Source: HK1 sp965202875 (lineage in GTDB: Bacteria > Pseudomonadota > Gammaproteobacteria > HK1). Taken from it: DNA of 64,000 nucleotides. Position numbers and translations under genes: made by a program. The DNA is taken from assembly GCA_965202875.1 (NCBI GenBank), contig OZ241870.1:5208001-5272000 (forward strand), written 5' to 3'. The notes beneath the pieces are model-generated. The model was not told the origin of the DNA, searched no databases, and worked only from the letters and a program-made list of their open reading frames with translations. The first letter of the stretch is position 1, and every line of letters begins with the position of its first letter. This document shows, in pieces, positions 42,944-51,542 of the stretch.

Positions 42944-43559
42944 GCGCACCACGGCGGCTTGCTGCTTTCAGCCTTGGCGAGCATCCCGCCTACCGCCGGA
43001 AAAAAGGAGTCCAGCTTTTCTCCAAGGCTTCATCGGAATCCTCGTCTTCATCCATAAAGCTCTCATCCAGGAGATCGGAACAAGTCAAGAGCGTAAGGAC
43101 GCGGTCATAGCTGCCGAGAGCTACAGCTTCCTCCCGTGCTGGTACGGATCGCCTGCTGCCGATCCAAACCGCAAGATCGATCTCATCTTCTTCTCGAATC
43201 CCGGCACGTCGTTCCCTCGCTACCGGTGGAATCGCATCCGCAGAAAGGTGTTACGCGGACACATCGTCGGCAGACCCGTATCTCCAGCCGGCCGTCTTGC
43301 TGCGTCTTCGCACCCTCGTCAATTGCACGTTCCGCACTGGTTCAGGTCGAGCGTGCGTGCTTCCGCGCGCCCGGCGCCATGAACCCGTTCGGTATGTAGC
43401 GTCACGATCATCCTCCGATGATCCCGGATCCCGTGCTACAGCCTCACTTCCCGTTGGATTCACGCACTCCTTCCAGGCTCATGTCTCGTTGGACAAGACT
43501 TCTCCAGGTATTGGGCTCGATATGGTGGCTGCCTGACCTGCCAGCGACGATGCCCTGAT
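42944..43559. other. 616-base region without a confident gene
   Basis: Long open frames exist on both strands (minus: IREEDEIDLAVWIGSRRSVP...EALEKSWTPFFRR, 42990-43240; plus: EIGTSQERKDAVIAAESYSF...) but neither has a good start codon or a fold I recognise. An imperfect inverted repeat (TGTAGC...GCTACA, about 43397-43440) lies near the end of the DUF4143 gene and may be its terminator. This may be decayed coding DNA. Confidence 0.35.
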
Positions 43560-44939
43560 CTACTCGGCGGCGAATGGCAGCGGCTCGGGGCCGCCGAGGT
43601 CCAGAAGGAAGCGCCAGGCGGCGACCACCTGGATCCTGCCGCTGTCCGTCGGAATCGGCTCCTGGTCCGAATCCCGGGTGATGATCTGGCTGGACGCCAG
43701 GTTCAGCTCGGCCATGGCGTCCCGCAGCGCCGCGACTTCCCGCCGCCGGGTGCGCGGATCGGCCAGGGACTCGCAGACCTGCGCCAGCCGGAGCGAGCCG
43801 TCCGGCATACGGGCGATGAAGTCCACTTCGCGGCCGGCCCTGGATCGGTAGTAGTGGACGTCGGGGGTGACGCGGCGCAGCGCCGTGAACACCAAGTTTT
43901 CCAGCAGATGCCCCCGGTTGACCAGAATGCCGGAGGACACGGATCGCACCAGCGCGTGGTCGATGCAGTAGATCTTCTTGGGATTGGCGTTGGCGCGAGC
44001 CAGGGAGGCGTCGAAAATGCGCACCGTGAACAGGAAGAAGGCGTCCTCGAACCACTCCAGATAGCTGGAGACCGCCGCTTTCGGGGCGCGATGGCCGAGG
44101 GACTTCAGGTAGCCGGTGAGCCGATTGACGGAATACAGGGAAGCGACGTTGTCCACCAGCCAGTGGGCCAGGTCGGCGACGGCGCGGGGATGGGCGACGT
44201 CGTGGCGCTCGATGATGTCCCGAAACAGCATCGCGCCCCAGTACTCCTGATGGGTCTTGATGCGCAGCGCCGGCGCCAGCGCGGCCACTTCGGGAAAGCC
44301 GCCGACCTCCAGGAAGCGGGAGAACGCCTGCTCGACCAGAAGACGCCGGCGGCCGGAAAACGGGCCATCGCCGTCGATGCCCAGAAAGTCCAGATATTCG
44401 CGGAACGAGAAGGGGAACAGCTCCCAGGACAACGCCCGGCCGCGCATTTGCGTGGCAACTTCCCGGGACAGCATTTGCGCCGATGAGCCGGTGAGGTACA
44501 GCTCGCAGTTTTCCGTGCGCATCGCCCGCTCCACGAAGGACTCCCAGCCCGGCACGGTCTGGATTTCGTCGAAGAAGAAGTGCAGGGTTCGGGCGTCGCT
44601 TCCATGAGGGTCGCGGCCCGTGGTGCGCCTTCGCGGCAGGCTCTTGTTCTCCGGATGAAGGGAGAAATACGCTTCCAGCACAGGGGCGGGACCCTGCTGC
44701 TGCAAGTGGCGCAGGCGGTCGTCGAAGAAGTTCAGGTAGAGGATGTTCCGCCGCGGCACGCCTCGGCTTTGCAATTGGCGAATCACTTGGAACAGGAGGG
44801 TGGTTTTGCCGCTGCGCCGGGGACCGATGCAGACGGTGGCCTTGCCCGGCACCGGCGTCACCAGCACACGGCGAGGAACGCCGGTCGGCAGGTCGGCCTC
44901 CTGATGGTCCAGAATGATCTCCTTGAGCGAATCCGCCAT
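43560..44939 (-). CDS. AAA ATPase with DUF4143 domain
   Basis: The product has 459 residues. The N-terminal AAA_14 ATPase has Walker A GPRRSGKTTL (about 39-48), Walker B FFFDEIQTVPGWESF, and the YLTGSSAQMLSREVATQMRG segment typical of this family (LTGS-A-LLS----LRGR). The C-terminal DUF4143 domain is a PD-(D/E)XK-like nuclease fold: VHYYRSRAGREVDFIARMPD contains the D and nearby residues of the active site. An ATG at 45005 would add 22 residues; 44939 is preferred because AAGAAGGT lies about 10 bases upstream. The family is very common and its function uncertain; some members have been proposed to be defence- or mobile-element-related. Confidence 0.85.
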   Translation of the reverse strand: MADSLKEIILDHQEADLPTGVPRRVLVTPVPGKATVCIGPRRSGKTTLLFQVIRQLQSRGVPRRNILYLNFFDDRLRHLQQQGPAPVLEAYFSLHPENKSLPRRRTTGRDPHGSDARTLHFFFDEIQTVPGWESFVERAMRTENCELYLTGSSAQMLSREVATQMRGRALSWELFPFSFREYLDFLGIDGDGPFSGRRRLLVEQAFSRFLEVGGFPEVAALAPALRIKTHQEYWGAMLFRDIIERHDVAHPRAVADLAHWLVDNVASLYSVNRLTGYLKSLGHRAPKAAVSSYLEWFEDAFFLFTVRIFDASLARANANPKKIYCIDHALVRSVSSGILVNRGHLLENLVFTALRRVTPDVHYYRSRAGREVDFIARMPDGSLRLAQVCESLADPRTRRREVAALRDAMAELNLASSQIITRDSDQEPIPTDSGRIQVVAAWRFLLDLGGPEPLPFAAE

Positions 44940-45459
44940 GGGACCGGCACCTTCTTGATCCGAAAACCGGTCATGAATGTTCTCACTTTTCGCCAAAATC
45001 GGCAATATTCGTTACCGGATGGAGCCGGCTGTCAGAGGTGGAACCCAGGCAAGACCTTCCCTCCCTCGAAGAATGTGTGAAGAAGGCGCGGCTGGCGCCG
45101 CCGAGGCCGGCGCGCATCAGCGACCACGCCACGATGGCCTCCATCGAACTCGTCCGAAACGCCCGGCGCGGGAAGGACGGCATGGAGCCGCCGACGGCCG
45201 GCTTCGCCGTATGGGAGCCGTCCGCCCGCGGTGTTATCGTGTTGCCACGCGCCGGGGGCACACGCAAGCTGCGGGCTCGCGGTCTCCGGGACGATGCCGG
45301 CACGGTCGCGAAGTCGGATCAGGACGTCGGCGTATTGGCTACGCGCCGGAGGCCGTGTCCAATCCACGGGCTTGCGATCGCCCGGACGACGTCGGCCCGG
45401 TCCCCGGATCGGGCCAGGACATTCCGACACAGGACATCCCAACGAAGGAGTAGACACCG
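44940..45459. other. Promoter region of the sugar ABC operon
   Basis: This stretch lies between the divergent DUF4143 gene and the sugar-binding protein. Several open frames occur but none has recognisable similarity. A short direct repeat, GACATTCCGACACAGGACATCCCAACG-like (about 45418-45445), lies just before the ribosome site AAGGAG (45444-45449). The operon promoter should be here; I cannot point to it. Confidence 0.3.
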
Positions 45460-46710
45460 ATGAAGCGTACATTTCTGGCCACTGCCCTGCTTGCCTCGGC
45501 GGGAACGCTCGGCGCCGCCGGCACCGCCGCCGCGGACGAGGTGGAGGTGTTGCACTGGTGGACCTCGGGCGGCGAGGCCGCGGCCCTGAACGTGCTCAAG
45601 GAGGACCTGGAATCCAAGGGCGTCACCTGGCAGGACATGCCGGTGGCCGGTGGGGGCGGCACCGAGGCCATGACCGCGCTGCGCGCCCGGGTGACCGCGG
45701 GGAATGCGCCGACGGCGGTGCAGATGCTCGGCTTCGACATCCTCGACTGGGCGAAGGAGGGCGCGCTCGGCAACCTCAACGAGGTGGCGGGGAAGGAAGG
45801 CTGGAACGACGTGGTGCCCACCGCGCTGCAAGCCTTCGGCACCTACGAGGGCAACTGGATCTCCGCCCCGGTGAACGTCCATTCCACCAACTGGGTGTGG
45901 ATCGACAAGGCCGCGCTCGACGCCGCCGGCGGCAAGGTGCCGGAGACCTGGGAGGAGCTGATCGCGGTCCTCGACAGGATGCGGGACAACGGCATCGTCC
46001 CCCTCGCCCACGGCGGCCAGGCTTGGCAGGAAGCGACCATCTTCGACGGGGTCGTGCTCTCGCTCGGCACCGACTTCTACCAAAAGGCGATGATCGAGCT
46101 CGATCCGGAGGCGCTGGGGTCGGACACCATGAAGGAGGCGTTCGACCGCATGGCGAAGCTGCGCTCCTACGTGGACGACAACTTCTCCGGCCGCGACTGG
46201 AACCTCGCCTCCGCGATGGTGATCGAGGGCAAGGCCGGCATGCAGATGATGGGGGACTGGGCGAAGGGCGAGTTCCTCAACGCCGGCAAGACGCCGGGCG
46301 AGGATTTCGTGTGCATCCGCTTCCCCGGCACGCAGGGGGCGGTCACCTTCAACTCCGACCAGTTCGCCATGTTCGCGGTCGGGGAGGATCGGGTTCCGGC
46401 CCAGCTCCTGATGGCCTCGGCGATCATGAACCCGAAGTTCCAGTCGGCGTTCAACGTGGTGAAGGGCTCGGTGCCCGCCCGCACGGACGTGTCCGACGCC
46501 GACTTCGACGCCTGCGGCAAGAAGGGCATGAAGGATCTCGCCGAGGCCAACACCAACGGGACGCTGTACGGCTCCATGGCCCACGGCCACGCGGCGCCCG
46601 CCGGCGTCAAGAACGCGCTCTACGACGTGGTGACCGCCCACTTCAACGGCGAGTACGACTCCGCGACCGCCGTGGAGGAGCTCGTCAACGCCGTCGAGGG
46701 CGCGATGTAG
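45460..46710 (+). CDS. Sugar ABC transporter substrate-binding protein (glucose/mannose type)
   Basis: The product has 416 residues. A signal peptide (MKRTFLATALLASAGTLGAA, cleavage after AAA near 25) precedes a family 1 solute-binding protein: VEVLHWWTSGGEAAALNVLK, GGGGTEAMTALRARVTAGNA, VNVHSTNWVWIDKAALDAAG and GMQMMGDWAKGEF are characteristic of GtsA-like glucose receptors. It is the receptor for the permeases at 53599 and 54570 and the ATPase at 57189. Those genes should follow at once but are displaced by about 6.9 kb of restriction and nuclease genes. A hairpin directly follows the stop. Confidence 0.9.
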   Translation: MKRTFLATALLASAGTLGAAGTAAADEVEVLHWWTSGGEAAALNVLKEDLESKGVTWQDMPVAGGGGTEAMTALRARVTAGNAPTAVQMLGFDILDWAKEGALGNLNEVAGKEGWNDVVPTALQAFGTYEGNWISAPVNVHSTNWVWIDKAALDAAGGKVPETWEELIAVLDRMRDNGIVPLAHGGQAWQEATIFDGVVLSLGTDFYQKAMIELDPEALGSDTMKEAFDRMAKLRSYVDDNFSGRDWNLASAMVIEGKAGMQMMGDWAKGEFLNAGKTPGEDFVCIRFPGTQGAVTFNSDQFAMFAVGEDRVPAQLLMASAIMNPKFQSAFNVVKGSVPARTDVSDADFDACGKKGMKDLAEANTNGTLYGSMAHGHAAPAGVKNALYDVVTAHFNGEYDSATAVEELVNAVEGAM

Positions 46711-46734
46711 CCTCTCCGTCGGCTTTGCTCCGGT

Positions 46735-46773
46735 CCCGGCTCCGGCGCGGGCGATTGCCGCGCCGGAGCCGGG
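46735..46773 (+). promoter_or_regulatory. Strong intercistronic hairpin after the sugar-binding protein gene
   Basis: CCCGGCTCCGGCGCGG (46735-46750) pairs perfectly with CCGCGCCGGAGCCGGG (46758-46773) across a 7-base loop, 24 bases after the stop. No T tract follows. In ABC operons such hairpins hold receptor mRNA at a higher level than that of the permease. Here it also marks the left boundary of the inserted genes. A 19-codon frame (46803-46862) between it and the methylase overlaps the methylase start codon (ATGA). Confidence 0.65.
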
Positions 46774-46858
46774 GTCCGGGGACCCTCCGGCGGCTGAACC
46801 TCATGCGCGACTACCGTAACCTCATCGAGCCCGACGACCTGCCTTCAGGAGCACGGGG

Positions 46859-47734
46859 ATGAGTACGCTGGCAGCGGCGTTCCCCACGTCGCGGGTGCCC
46901 GTCGTCAACGTAGCCTCTGTCCCGCAGAGGAGCCCCCTGCGCTACCCGGGGGGCAAGACGTGGTTGATCCCGCATATCCGTGAATGGTTGCGGCACTCCG
47001 AGCCGGACATCCTGATCGAGCCCTTCGCGGGGGGCGCGATCGTCTCCCTGACCGCCGTCATGGAAGATTTCGTCACCACCACCATCATGGTGGAGATCGA
47101 TCGGGACGTCGCGGCGTTCTGGCACTCGGCACTGGAGAGCGGCGCGACGTTGCAGGAACGGATTCGCCGTTTCGAGCCGACCATCGAACGACTCCGGCAG
47201 TTGGCACAGGATTCCCCCGCGACGGTGGCGGAGCATGGATTCCGAACGCTGGTGCTCAATCGTACGCGTCGCGGCGGCATTCTCGCCCCCGGCGCATCCT
47301 TCTGCCGCAATGGGGAGAACGGACGCGGCGTGCTGTCGCGATGGTATCCCGAGACCTTGGCGATGCGGCTGGCCGCGATTCAGGAATACGCGGACCGCAT
47401 CGTGTTTCTCGAAGGCGATGGCCTGAAGGTGCTGCCGATGCTGTTGCGGGGATGGGGTCGAAAAGCCGCAGTGTTCCTCGATCCGCCCTATACGGCCCAA
47501 GGCGGCAAGCGCGCCGGATCGCGCCTCTACGCGCATTCGAACATCGACCACGCCGGCCTGTTCTCCGTGCTTTCGGAGTACGAGTCGAACTTCCTGATGA
47601 CCTATGACGCTGCGCCCGAGATCGTCGAATTGGTACACAGGTTCAACTTCGATGCAGTGTCTCTCTCGATGAAGAACGGACACCATAACCACCTGTCCGA
47701 GCTCGTCATCACATCCGAACCGTTGTTCTCGTGA
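46859..47734 (+). CDS. Dam-like DNA N6-adenine methyltransferase (D12 class)
   Basis: The product has 291 residues. Motif X/N-terminal PLRYPGGKTWLIPHI, motif I in LIEPFAGGAIVSL (SAM binding) and the catalytic motif IV DPPYTAQGG (about residues 208-212) define the alpha-class D12 adenine methylases. LNRTRRGGIL corresponds to the conserved LNRT segment. The ATG at 46859 follows CAGGAGCACGG. Its stop overlaps the start of the NotI-like endonuclease by 4 bases, so the two are coupled and the methylase would protect the host at the nuclease's site. That NotI-family enzymes cut GC-rich sites while this is an adenine methylase makes the match worth testing. Confidence 0.88.
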   Translation: MSTLAAAFPTSRVPVVNVASVPQRSPLRYPGGKTWLIPHIREWLRHSEPDILIEPFAGGAIVSLTAVMEDFVTTTIMVEIDRDVAAFWHSALESGATLQERIRRFEPTIERLRQLAQDSPATVAEHGFRTLVLNRTRRGGILAPGASFCRNGENGRGVLSRWYPETLAMRLAAIQEYADRIVFLEGDGLKVLPMLLRGWGRKAAVFLDPPYTAQGGKRAGSRLYAHSNIDHAGLFSVLSEYESNFLMTYDAAPEIVELVHRFNFDAVSLSMKNGHHNHLSELVITSEPLFS

Positions 47735-48552
47735 CGACGATGTACGGAATCGCGGAATGGTTCGGCCGCCCGTTCAGGCGTCTGACTGCTGCACGTAGAC
47801 GGTCATTGGCGCGGTCGGCCTTGGGACATACGGCCCCGCCGCTTTGTCCATTCCAGCGCGGCACGCCGCCTTGCGGCAAGGAAGGCGGCGTCTGCTCGCT
47901 TCAGGCGGGCAGGAATCAGCCGGTCATCACCTGTCCGAGACGATTCGATGCCGATGATTTGCTCCCGAATTGGCTGGCGCGGATTGTCGGTTTCACGGAC
48001 GTCCATGTGGCCCGCGAGGTTCCGTTCATGCGCTCACCGTCAACCGGACGGCCGGCGGGCCGCATCGATCTGGTGGTGGCCGGGGATGGCAATGCCAGTG
48101 CATGGTTCGGGCTCGAAGTCCAGGCGGTGTACTTCTCCGGGGCGAAGATGCAAACGGACTTCGAGTTGCTGTTGAGCAACACTGACGAGCTCCCACCGGA
48201 GCCGACTGCACGGCGTCGCCCGGATTTTCGCTCATCGAGTGCGAAGCGGCTGATGCCGCAACTCCAAGTCAAGGGACCGACGTTGAGACGGTGGAGCACC
48301 AAGCTGGCGGTAGCCGTGGATCTGCCGTTCTTCGAGGCTGTGGGCGGGCCGAGTGATGCACCCTCACAGGACCTGAATGACGGCGATATCGTCTGGCTTG
48401 TGCCGCGTATCGACGAGGATTACAAGCTCGTGGCGCATCATTGGGAAGTTCTCTCGCTCGAAGCGTCGAGTGACAAGCTGCTATCGGCAAGAACGGTACA
48501 GCGACAGGAGTTCGAGAATGTGTTGCTTTCAAAATTGACGCAAATTGGATGA
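47731..48552 (+). CDS. NotI-family type II restriction endonuclease
   Basis: The product has 273 residues. YGIAEWFGRPF at the start, then CPFQRGTPPCGKEGGVCSLQ with Cys at 39, 48 and 55 (and Cys68 in ITCP), recall the metal-binding cysteine cluster of the NotI family. The nuclease core is RIDLVVAGDG (D113) followed by WFGLEVQAVYF (E129, Q131), a PD-(D/E)XK variant with Gln in place of Lys. The C-terminal part has VDLPFFEAVGG and DGDIVWLVPRI. It is coupled to the upstream methylase. Its stop overlaps an ATG at 48549 whose first codons are a relic of another endonuclease gene. Lower GC than the flanking metabolic genes suggests transfer. Confidence 0.8.
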   Translation: MTTMYGIAEWFGRPFRRLTAARRRSLARSALGHTAPPLCPFQRGTPPCGKEGGVCSLQAGRNQPVITCPRRFDADDLLPNWLARIVGFTDVHVAREVPFMRSPSTGRPAGRIDLVVAGDGNASAWFGLEVQAVYFSGAKMQTDFELLLSNTDELPPEPTARRRPDFRSSSAKRLMPQLQVKGPTLRRWSTKLAVAVDLPFFEAVGGPSDAPSQDLNDGDIVWLVPRIDEDYKLVAHHWEVLSLEASSDKLLSARTVQRQEFENVLLSKLTQIG

Positions 48553-48557
48553 GGCCA

Positions 48558-48625
48558 CAAAGAGAGATCGACGCAATCCTGAAGGTCCTCCTGGCTCCGG
48601 AAACGAAATGGACACGGTTGCCAGA
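48558..48625 (+). repeat. 68-bp duplicate of the endonuclease-methyltransferase junction (other copy 52305-52372)
   Basis: CAAAGAGAGATCGACGCAAT... through ...GTTGCCAGA matches 52305-52372 with 3 mismatches by my count. In the complete copy it encodes the end of the 51543 endonuclease (REIDAILKALLAPETK, stop) and the start of the 52355 methyltransferase (MNTVAR). Here TGA has become TGG and homology stops after the sixth methyltransferase codon. It marks an endpoint of the ParB-like/nuclease insertion. Confidence 0.85.
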
Positions 48626-48656
48626 TTGGTCAGGATCGACGAAACATGACGCAAGC

Positions 48657-49763
48657 ATGGATCAAGACATGAATTCCGACAACATCAAGTTGTTCGATGT
48701 TTCCGAACTGGCGTTCGACGAAGCGAACCCTCGGCTGGCCGAGTTCGACACGGGCGGCGGCGAACCGGAAATCATCAAGATGCTGTGGGAGATGATGGAT
48801 GTCAAGGAGCTGGTGCTGTCCATTGCCGCGAGCGGATACTTTCGCCACGAACCGGTGATCGTGACCAGTGAAGGCGGCAGAAACGTCGTGATCGAAGGGA
48901 ATCGAAGACTGGCGGCGGTAATGTTGCTCCGCCAACCGGCGCTAGGGAAGAACTTCAATGCCTGCATCCCCGGAATCAGCCGCGAGCGCAGAGAGTCGCT
49001 CGCACGAATCCCGGGGCTGCTGAGCACACGGGAGGATGCTTGGCGCTATCTTGGCTTCAAACACGTGAACGGGCCGGCGAAGTGGGGCAGCTACGCGAAA
49101 TCCCAGTACATCGCCAATGTCCACCGAGATTTTGATGTGCCGCTGGACGAGATAGCCAGGCAGATTGGCGACACGCACAATACGGTTCGCCGTCTGTACC
49201 GCGGACTCATGGTCATCGAACAGGCGGAAAGGCTGGACGCGTTCAGCCGCGACGATCGTTGGCGTGGGCACTTCGCTTTTTCCCACCTCTATACGGGGCT
49301 TCCATACCCAGGCATCAGTGAATTTCTGGATCTGCAATCCGCCAATGAGGAAACGCAAGATCCGGTGCCCGCGAAGAAGAAAGACAATCTGCGGGAACTG
49401 CTGGTTTGGATCTACGGGAGCAAGAGCGAGAAGAAGCCCCCTGTCATCCAGTCGCAAAATCCCCATCTCCGCTGGCTGGACGCCGTCCTGGCAAACAGGG
49501 AGGCGTTGGCGGCCTTGCGTCAAGGCGCTGAACTCTCCCTGGCGTTCGAGATCAGCCGCCCCTCCTCGAATTTGTTCGAAGAAGCGCTGGTGGCTGCAAA
49601 GCAACATCTGGAGAAAGCGCGGGGCATACTCTCCACGGGATACGACGGATCCAAGGAGCTACTGAGGATCGCCGCTGCGACGGCCGACTTGGCATACGAC
49701 CTGCACGAAGAAATGGAACGCAAGAGCCTGCCCAAACGCAGCAGGCGCAAATCGACCGAATAG
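48657..49763 (+). CDS. ParB/Srx-domain protein with helix-turn-helix, partner of the 49769 nuclease
   Basis: The product has about 368 residues. The N-terminal ParB/sulfiredoxin-like domain shows LAFDEANPRLAEFD, VKELVLSIAASGYFRHEPVI and IEGNRRLAAVMLL, where the GNRR replaces the GERR nucleotide-binding box of ParB. A KorB/ParB-like helix-turn-helix follows (DVPLDEIARQIGDTHNTVRR). The C-terminal third is helical and ends in a basic tail (RKSLPKRSRRKSTE). The frame opens at 48549 but the first 36 codons come from the duplicated junction, so I take Met at 48657 (48669 is an alternative). The next gene follows after 5 bases. This family may bind nucleotide and DNA and direct the nuclease; no function is established that I know of. 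Confidence 0.75.
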   Translation: MDQDMNSDNIKLFDVSELAFDEANPRLAEFDTGGGEPEIIKMLWEMMDVKELVLSIAASGYFRHEPVIVTSEGGRNVVIEGNRRLAAVMLLRQPALGKNFNACIPGISRERRESLARIPGLLSTREDAWRYLGFKHVNGPAKWGSYAKSQYIANVHRDFDVPLDEIARQIGDTHNTVRRLYRGLMVIEQAERLDAFSRDDRWRGHFAFSHLYTGLPYPGISEFLDLQSANEETQDPVPAKKKDNLRELLVWIYGSKSEKKPPVIQSQNPHLRWLDAVLANREALAALRQGAELSLAFEISRPSSNLFEEALVAAKQHLEKARGILSTGYDGSKELLRIAAATADLAYDLHEEMERKSLPKRSRRKSTE

Positions 49764-49768
49764 CGCCG

Positions 49769-50731
49769 ATGTTCAAGTGGCCCGGAGAACCTTCTCCCTC
49801 CGACGAAGCACACGAGCTGGCGGACTACGTGGAGCTCGTCGCCTGGCGGGACGGCAGCATGTCGGCTGTTGCGCTGATCCGGTTTCTCGGTAGACGAGAG
49901 GACCCGGATTACTCCGCCGGCGTGCCGGAAGAGGACGAAGCGGATACGGTTGTTGAAGACGCCTTCGGCGAGATCGAGCGACGGTGTGAAGCGTGCGCGG
50001 GCGACTATCCTTTCGTGCTCGACGACAGTGGCGCCATTGTCCAACGACAAGGAGGACGTACCGGCGGCCAGGCGAACGCGATGCATGCCATCTACAAGTA
50101 CTTGCTTCTGGCTACCCGGCTGGACATGAAGAACGACCGGCGGCATGGTGGGCACGACGGCACCAAGCTACTCGAAGAGCTTGCGGCCGAGACGGCGAGG
50201 AGCTACCTGGGCAGCCGTTCGGAGAGTATGGTATTCGGCACCGCTGCGAGCGCGGGCGGTTTTCCCGCCCGGGTAAACGAACTGTGCAGTCGCATGGACG
50301 AAGGTGGTGGCTTCGCCAATCACGGCAGCACCGCATCGAGACAACAGGACGGCAAGTTGGATATCGTTGCATGGACGCCATTTTCAGATCGGCTGCCCGG
50401 CCAACTGATCATGTTCGGTCAGTGCAAGACGGGCACACACTACAAGGATCAGCTTGCTCAGCTTCAACCCGATGCATTCTGCCGCAAGTGGTTGCGAACG
50501 CAGCCAGCCGTTACGCCCACGAGAGCGTTCTTCCTCTCCGAGGCGCTGCCCCGCTCCGGCTGGCGAAACAGCGCGGTTGATGCCGGCGTGTTGTTCGACC
50601 GCTGCCGGATAGTGGACTTCGCCCGTGACGCGAGCGACAGGCTACTGACCAGGATTCGAGCTTGGACCAGGACCGCGGCCATTGCGACGGGCTTGGAGAG
50701 TCCTGCGGCCGACGCAGGCAATACAGGCTGA
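49769..50731 (+). CDS. Putative Mrr-like PD-(D/E)XK nuclease paired with the ParB-like protein
   Basis: The product has 320 residues. The first 100 residues (FKWPGEPSPSDEAHELADYV ... DYSAGVPEEDEADTVVEDAF) are an acidic helical domain I do not recognise. The nuclease core is QDGKLDIVAW (D198) followed by IMFGQCKTGTHYKD (Q218, K220). D-x(n)-QxK is the active-site variant of Mrr-type, modification-dependent endonucleases. The C-terminal part (TPTRAFFLSEALPRSGWRNS) looks like the edge of the same fold. It is translated right after the ParB-like gene. Together they lie exactly where the interior of a methyltransferase gene would be expected from the flanking duplications. It may be a restriction or anti-phage effector; that is inference. 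Confidence 0.7.
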   Translation: MFKWPGEPSPSDEAHELADYVELVAWRDGSMSAVALIRFLGRREDPDYSAGVPEEDEADTVVEDAFGEIERRCEACAGDYPFVLDDSGAIVQRQGGRTGGQANAMHAIYKYLLLATRLDMKNDRRHGGHDGTKLLEELAAETARSYLGSRSESMVFGTAASAGGFPARVNELCSRMDEGGGFANHGSTASRQQDGKLDIVAWTPFSDRLPGQLIMFGQCKTGTHYKDQLAQLQPDAFCRKWLRTQPAVTPTRAFFLSEALPRSGWRNSAVDAGVLFDRCRIVDFARDASDRLLTRIRAWTRTAAIATGLESPAADAGNTG

Positions 50732-50781
50732 CGCATGGCATTCGTGGTCGGTGCCTCTCTTTACCCCGCATCATTCACGAA

Positions 50782-50911
50782 GCTGTACGTGGTGATGTTC
50801 GAGCGATTGGGATTCGGGGAAATTGCCTGCCGCGCGATACGCAAGCGAAATTCCAGGAAGGAGTTGTTCGAGTTCGACGTCTCTGCGAAGTGGACCGGAG
50901 GAAGGCAATGA
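50782..50911 (+). pseudogene. 3' remnant of a DNA methyltransferase gene (duplicate of 53473-53602)
   Basis: The frame LYVVMFERLGFGEIACRAIR, KRNSRKELFEFDVSAKWTGG and RQ stop repeats the last 43 codons of the 52355 methyltransferase with a few substitutions. The rest of that gene is absent. It still ends in the ATGA overlap with the truncated permease copy. Confidence 0.9.
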
Positions 50912-51531
50912 CGGCGGCGATGAAGGCCATGGCGCGAGCATCGCGGGCGGACGCTTCTTCGCGCCTGCCCGGAATGGCGCCGGCGGGCGGGGCGCCCCGG
51001 GGCGGGGTCAACCAGCGGCTCCAGGCCCTCCTGCCGAAGCTCGTGCTGTCCCCGAGCGTCGTCTTCCTCGTCCTCGTCTTCGTCTACGGCTTCATCGCCT
51101 TCACCGGCTATCTCTCCTTCACCGGCAGCCGCATCCTGCCGAGCTTCGAGCTCGTCGGCCTCGACAACTACGTGCGGCTGTTCTCGCTCAGGAACTGGAG
51201 CATCGCGCTCAGGAACCTCGCGATCTTCGGCGTGCTCTACATCGCCGTGTGCACCGCGACCGGGCTGTTCCTCGCCATCCTGCTCGACCAGAAGATCCGC
51301 GGCGAGGGGGTGCTGCGCCCGATCTACCTTTATCCGATGGCGCTGTCCTTCATCGTCACCGGGACCGCCTGGAAGTGGTTCCTCGACCCCGGCATCGGGC
51401 TTCAGAACACCATGCACCTCTGGGGCTGGGAGAGCTTCGAGTTCACCTGGATCAAGGACCGGACCATACGGCGCCACCCGGGAACGGCATATCCCGCAGG
51501 AATGCGGACGTCTCGTCCATACCACCGTTGA
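50908..51531 (+). pseudogene. Truncated duplicate of the sugar ABC permease 1 gene
   Basis: From its ATG to 51467 this copies the 5' part of the intact permease (53599 onward). Over 50782-51467 against 53473-54155 I count about 18 mismatches and one 3-base indel (an extra Val codon in SVVFLVLV). After WIKDRT the copy enters unrelated sequence and stops at 51531, 207 codons in all. It keeps the first membrane segments but lacks the EAA loop and the C-terminal half, so it cannot transport. It may be kept only because it carries the translation signals of the junction. Confidence 0.9.
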
Positions 51532-51542
51532 CGAGCACCGAA

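Noticed and set aside
42990..43240. Minus-strand frame with DEIDLAVWIG, resembling a nucleotidyltransferase motif
   Set aside because: The GS-x-D-x-D context is missing, there is no start codon, and the rest does not fit the fold.
43136..43399. Small plus-strand ORF between the Uma2 gene and the DUF4143 gene
   Set aside because: No recognisable domain, no ribosome site, and competing open frames on both strands.
50823..51540. Extended N-terminal frame upstream of the 51543 endonuclease
   Set aside because: It is an alternative frame of the duplicated permease; the Arg/Pro-rich sequence has no similarity, and the endonuclease has a sensible ATG at 51543.
51470..51540. Minus-strand stretch resembling a short protein end (NGGMDETSAFLRDMPFPGG)
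   Set aside because: Too short and without family match; probably junction sequence between the truncated permease and the endonuclease gene.
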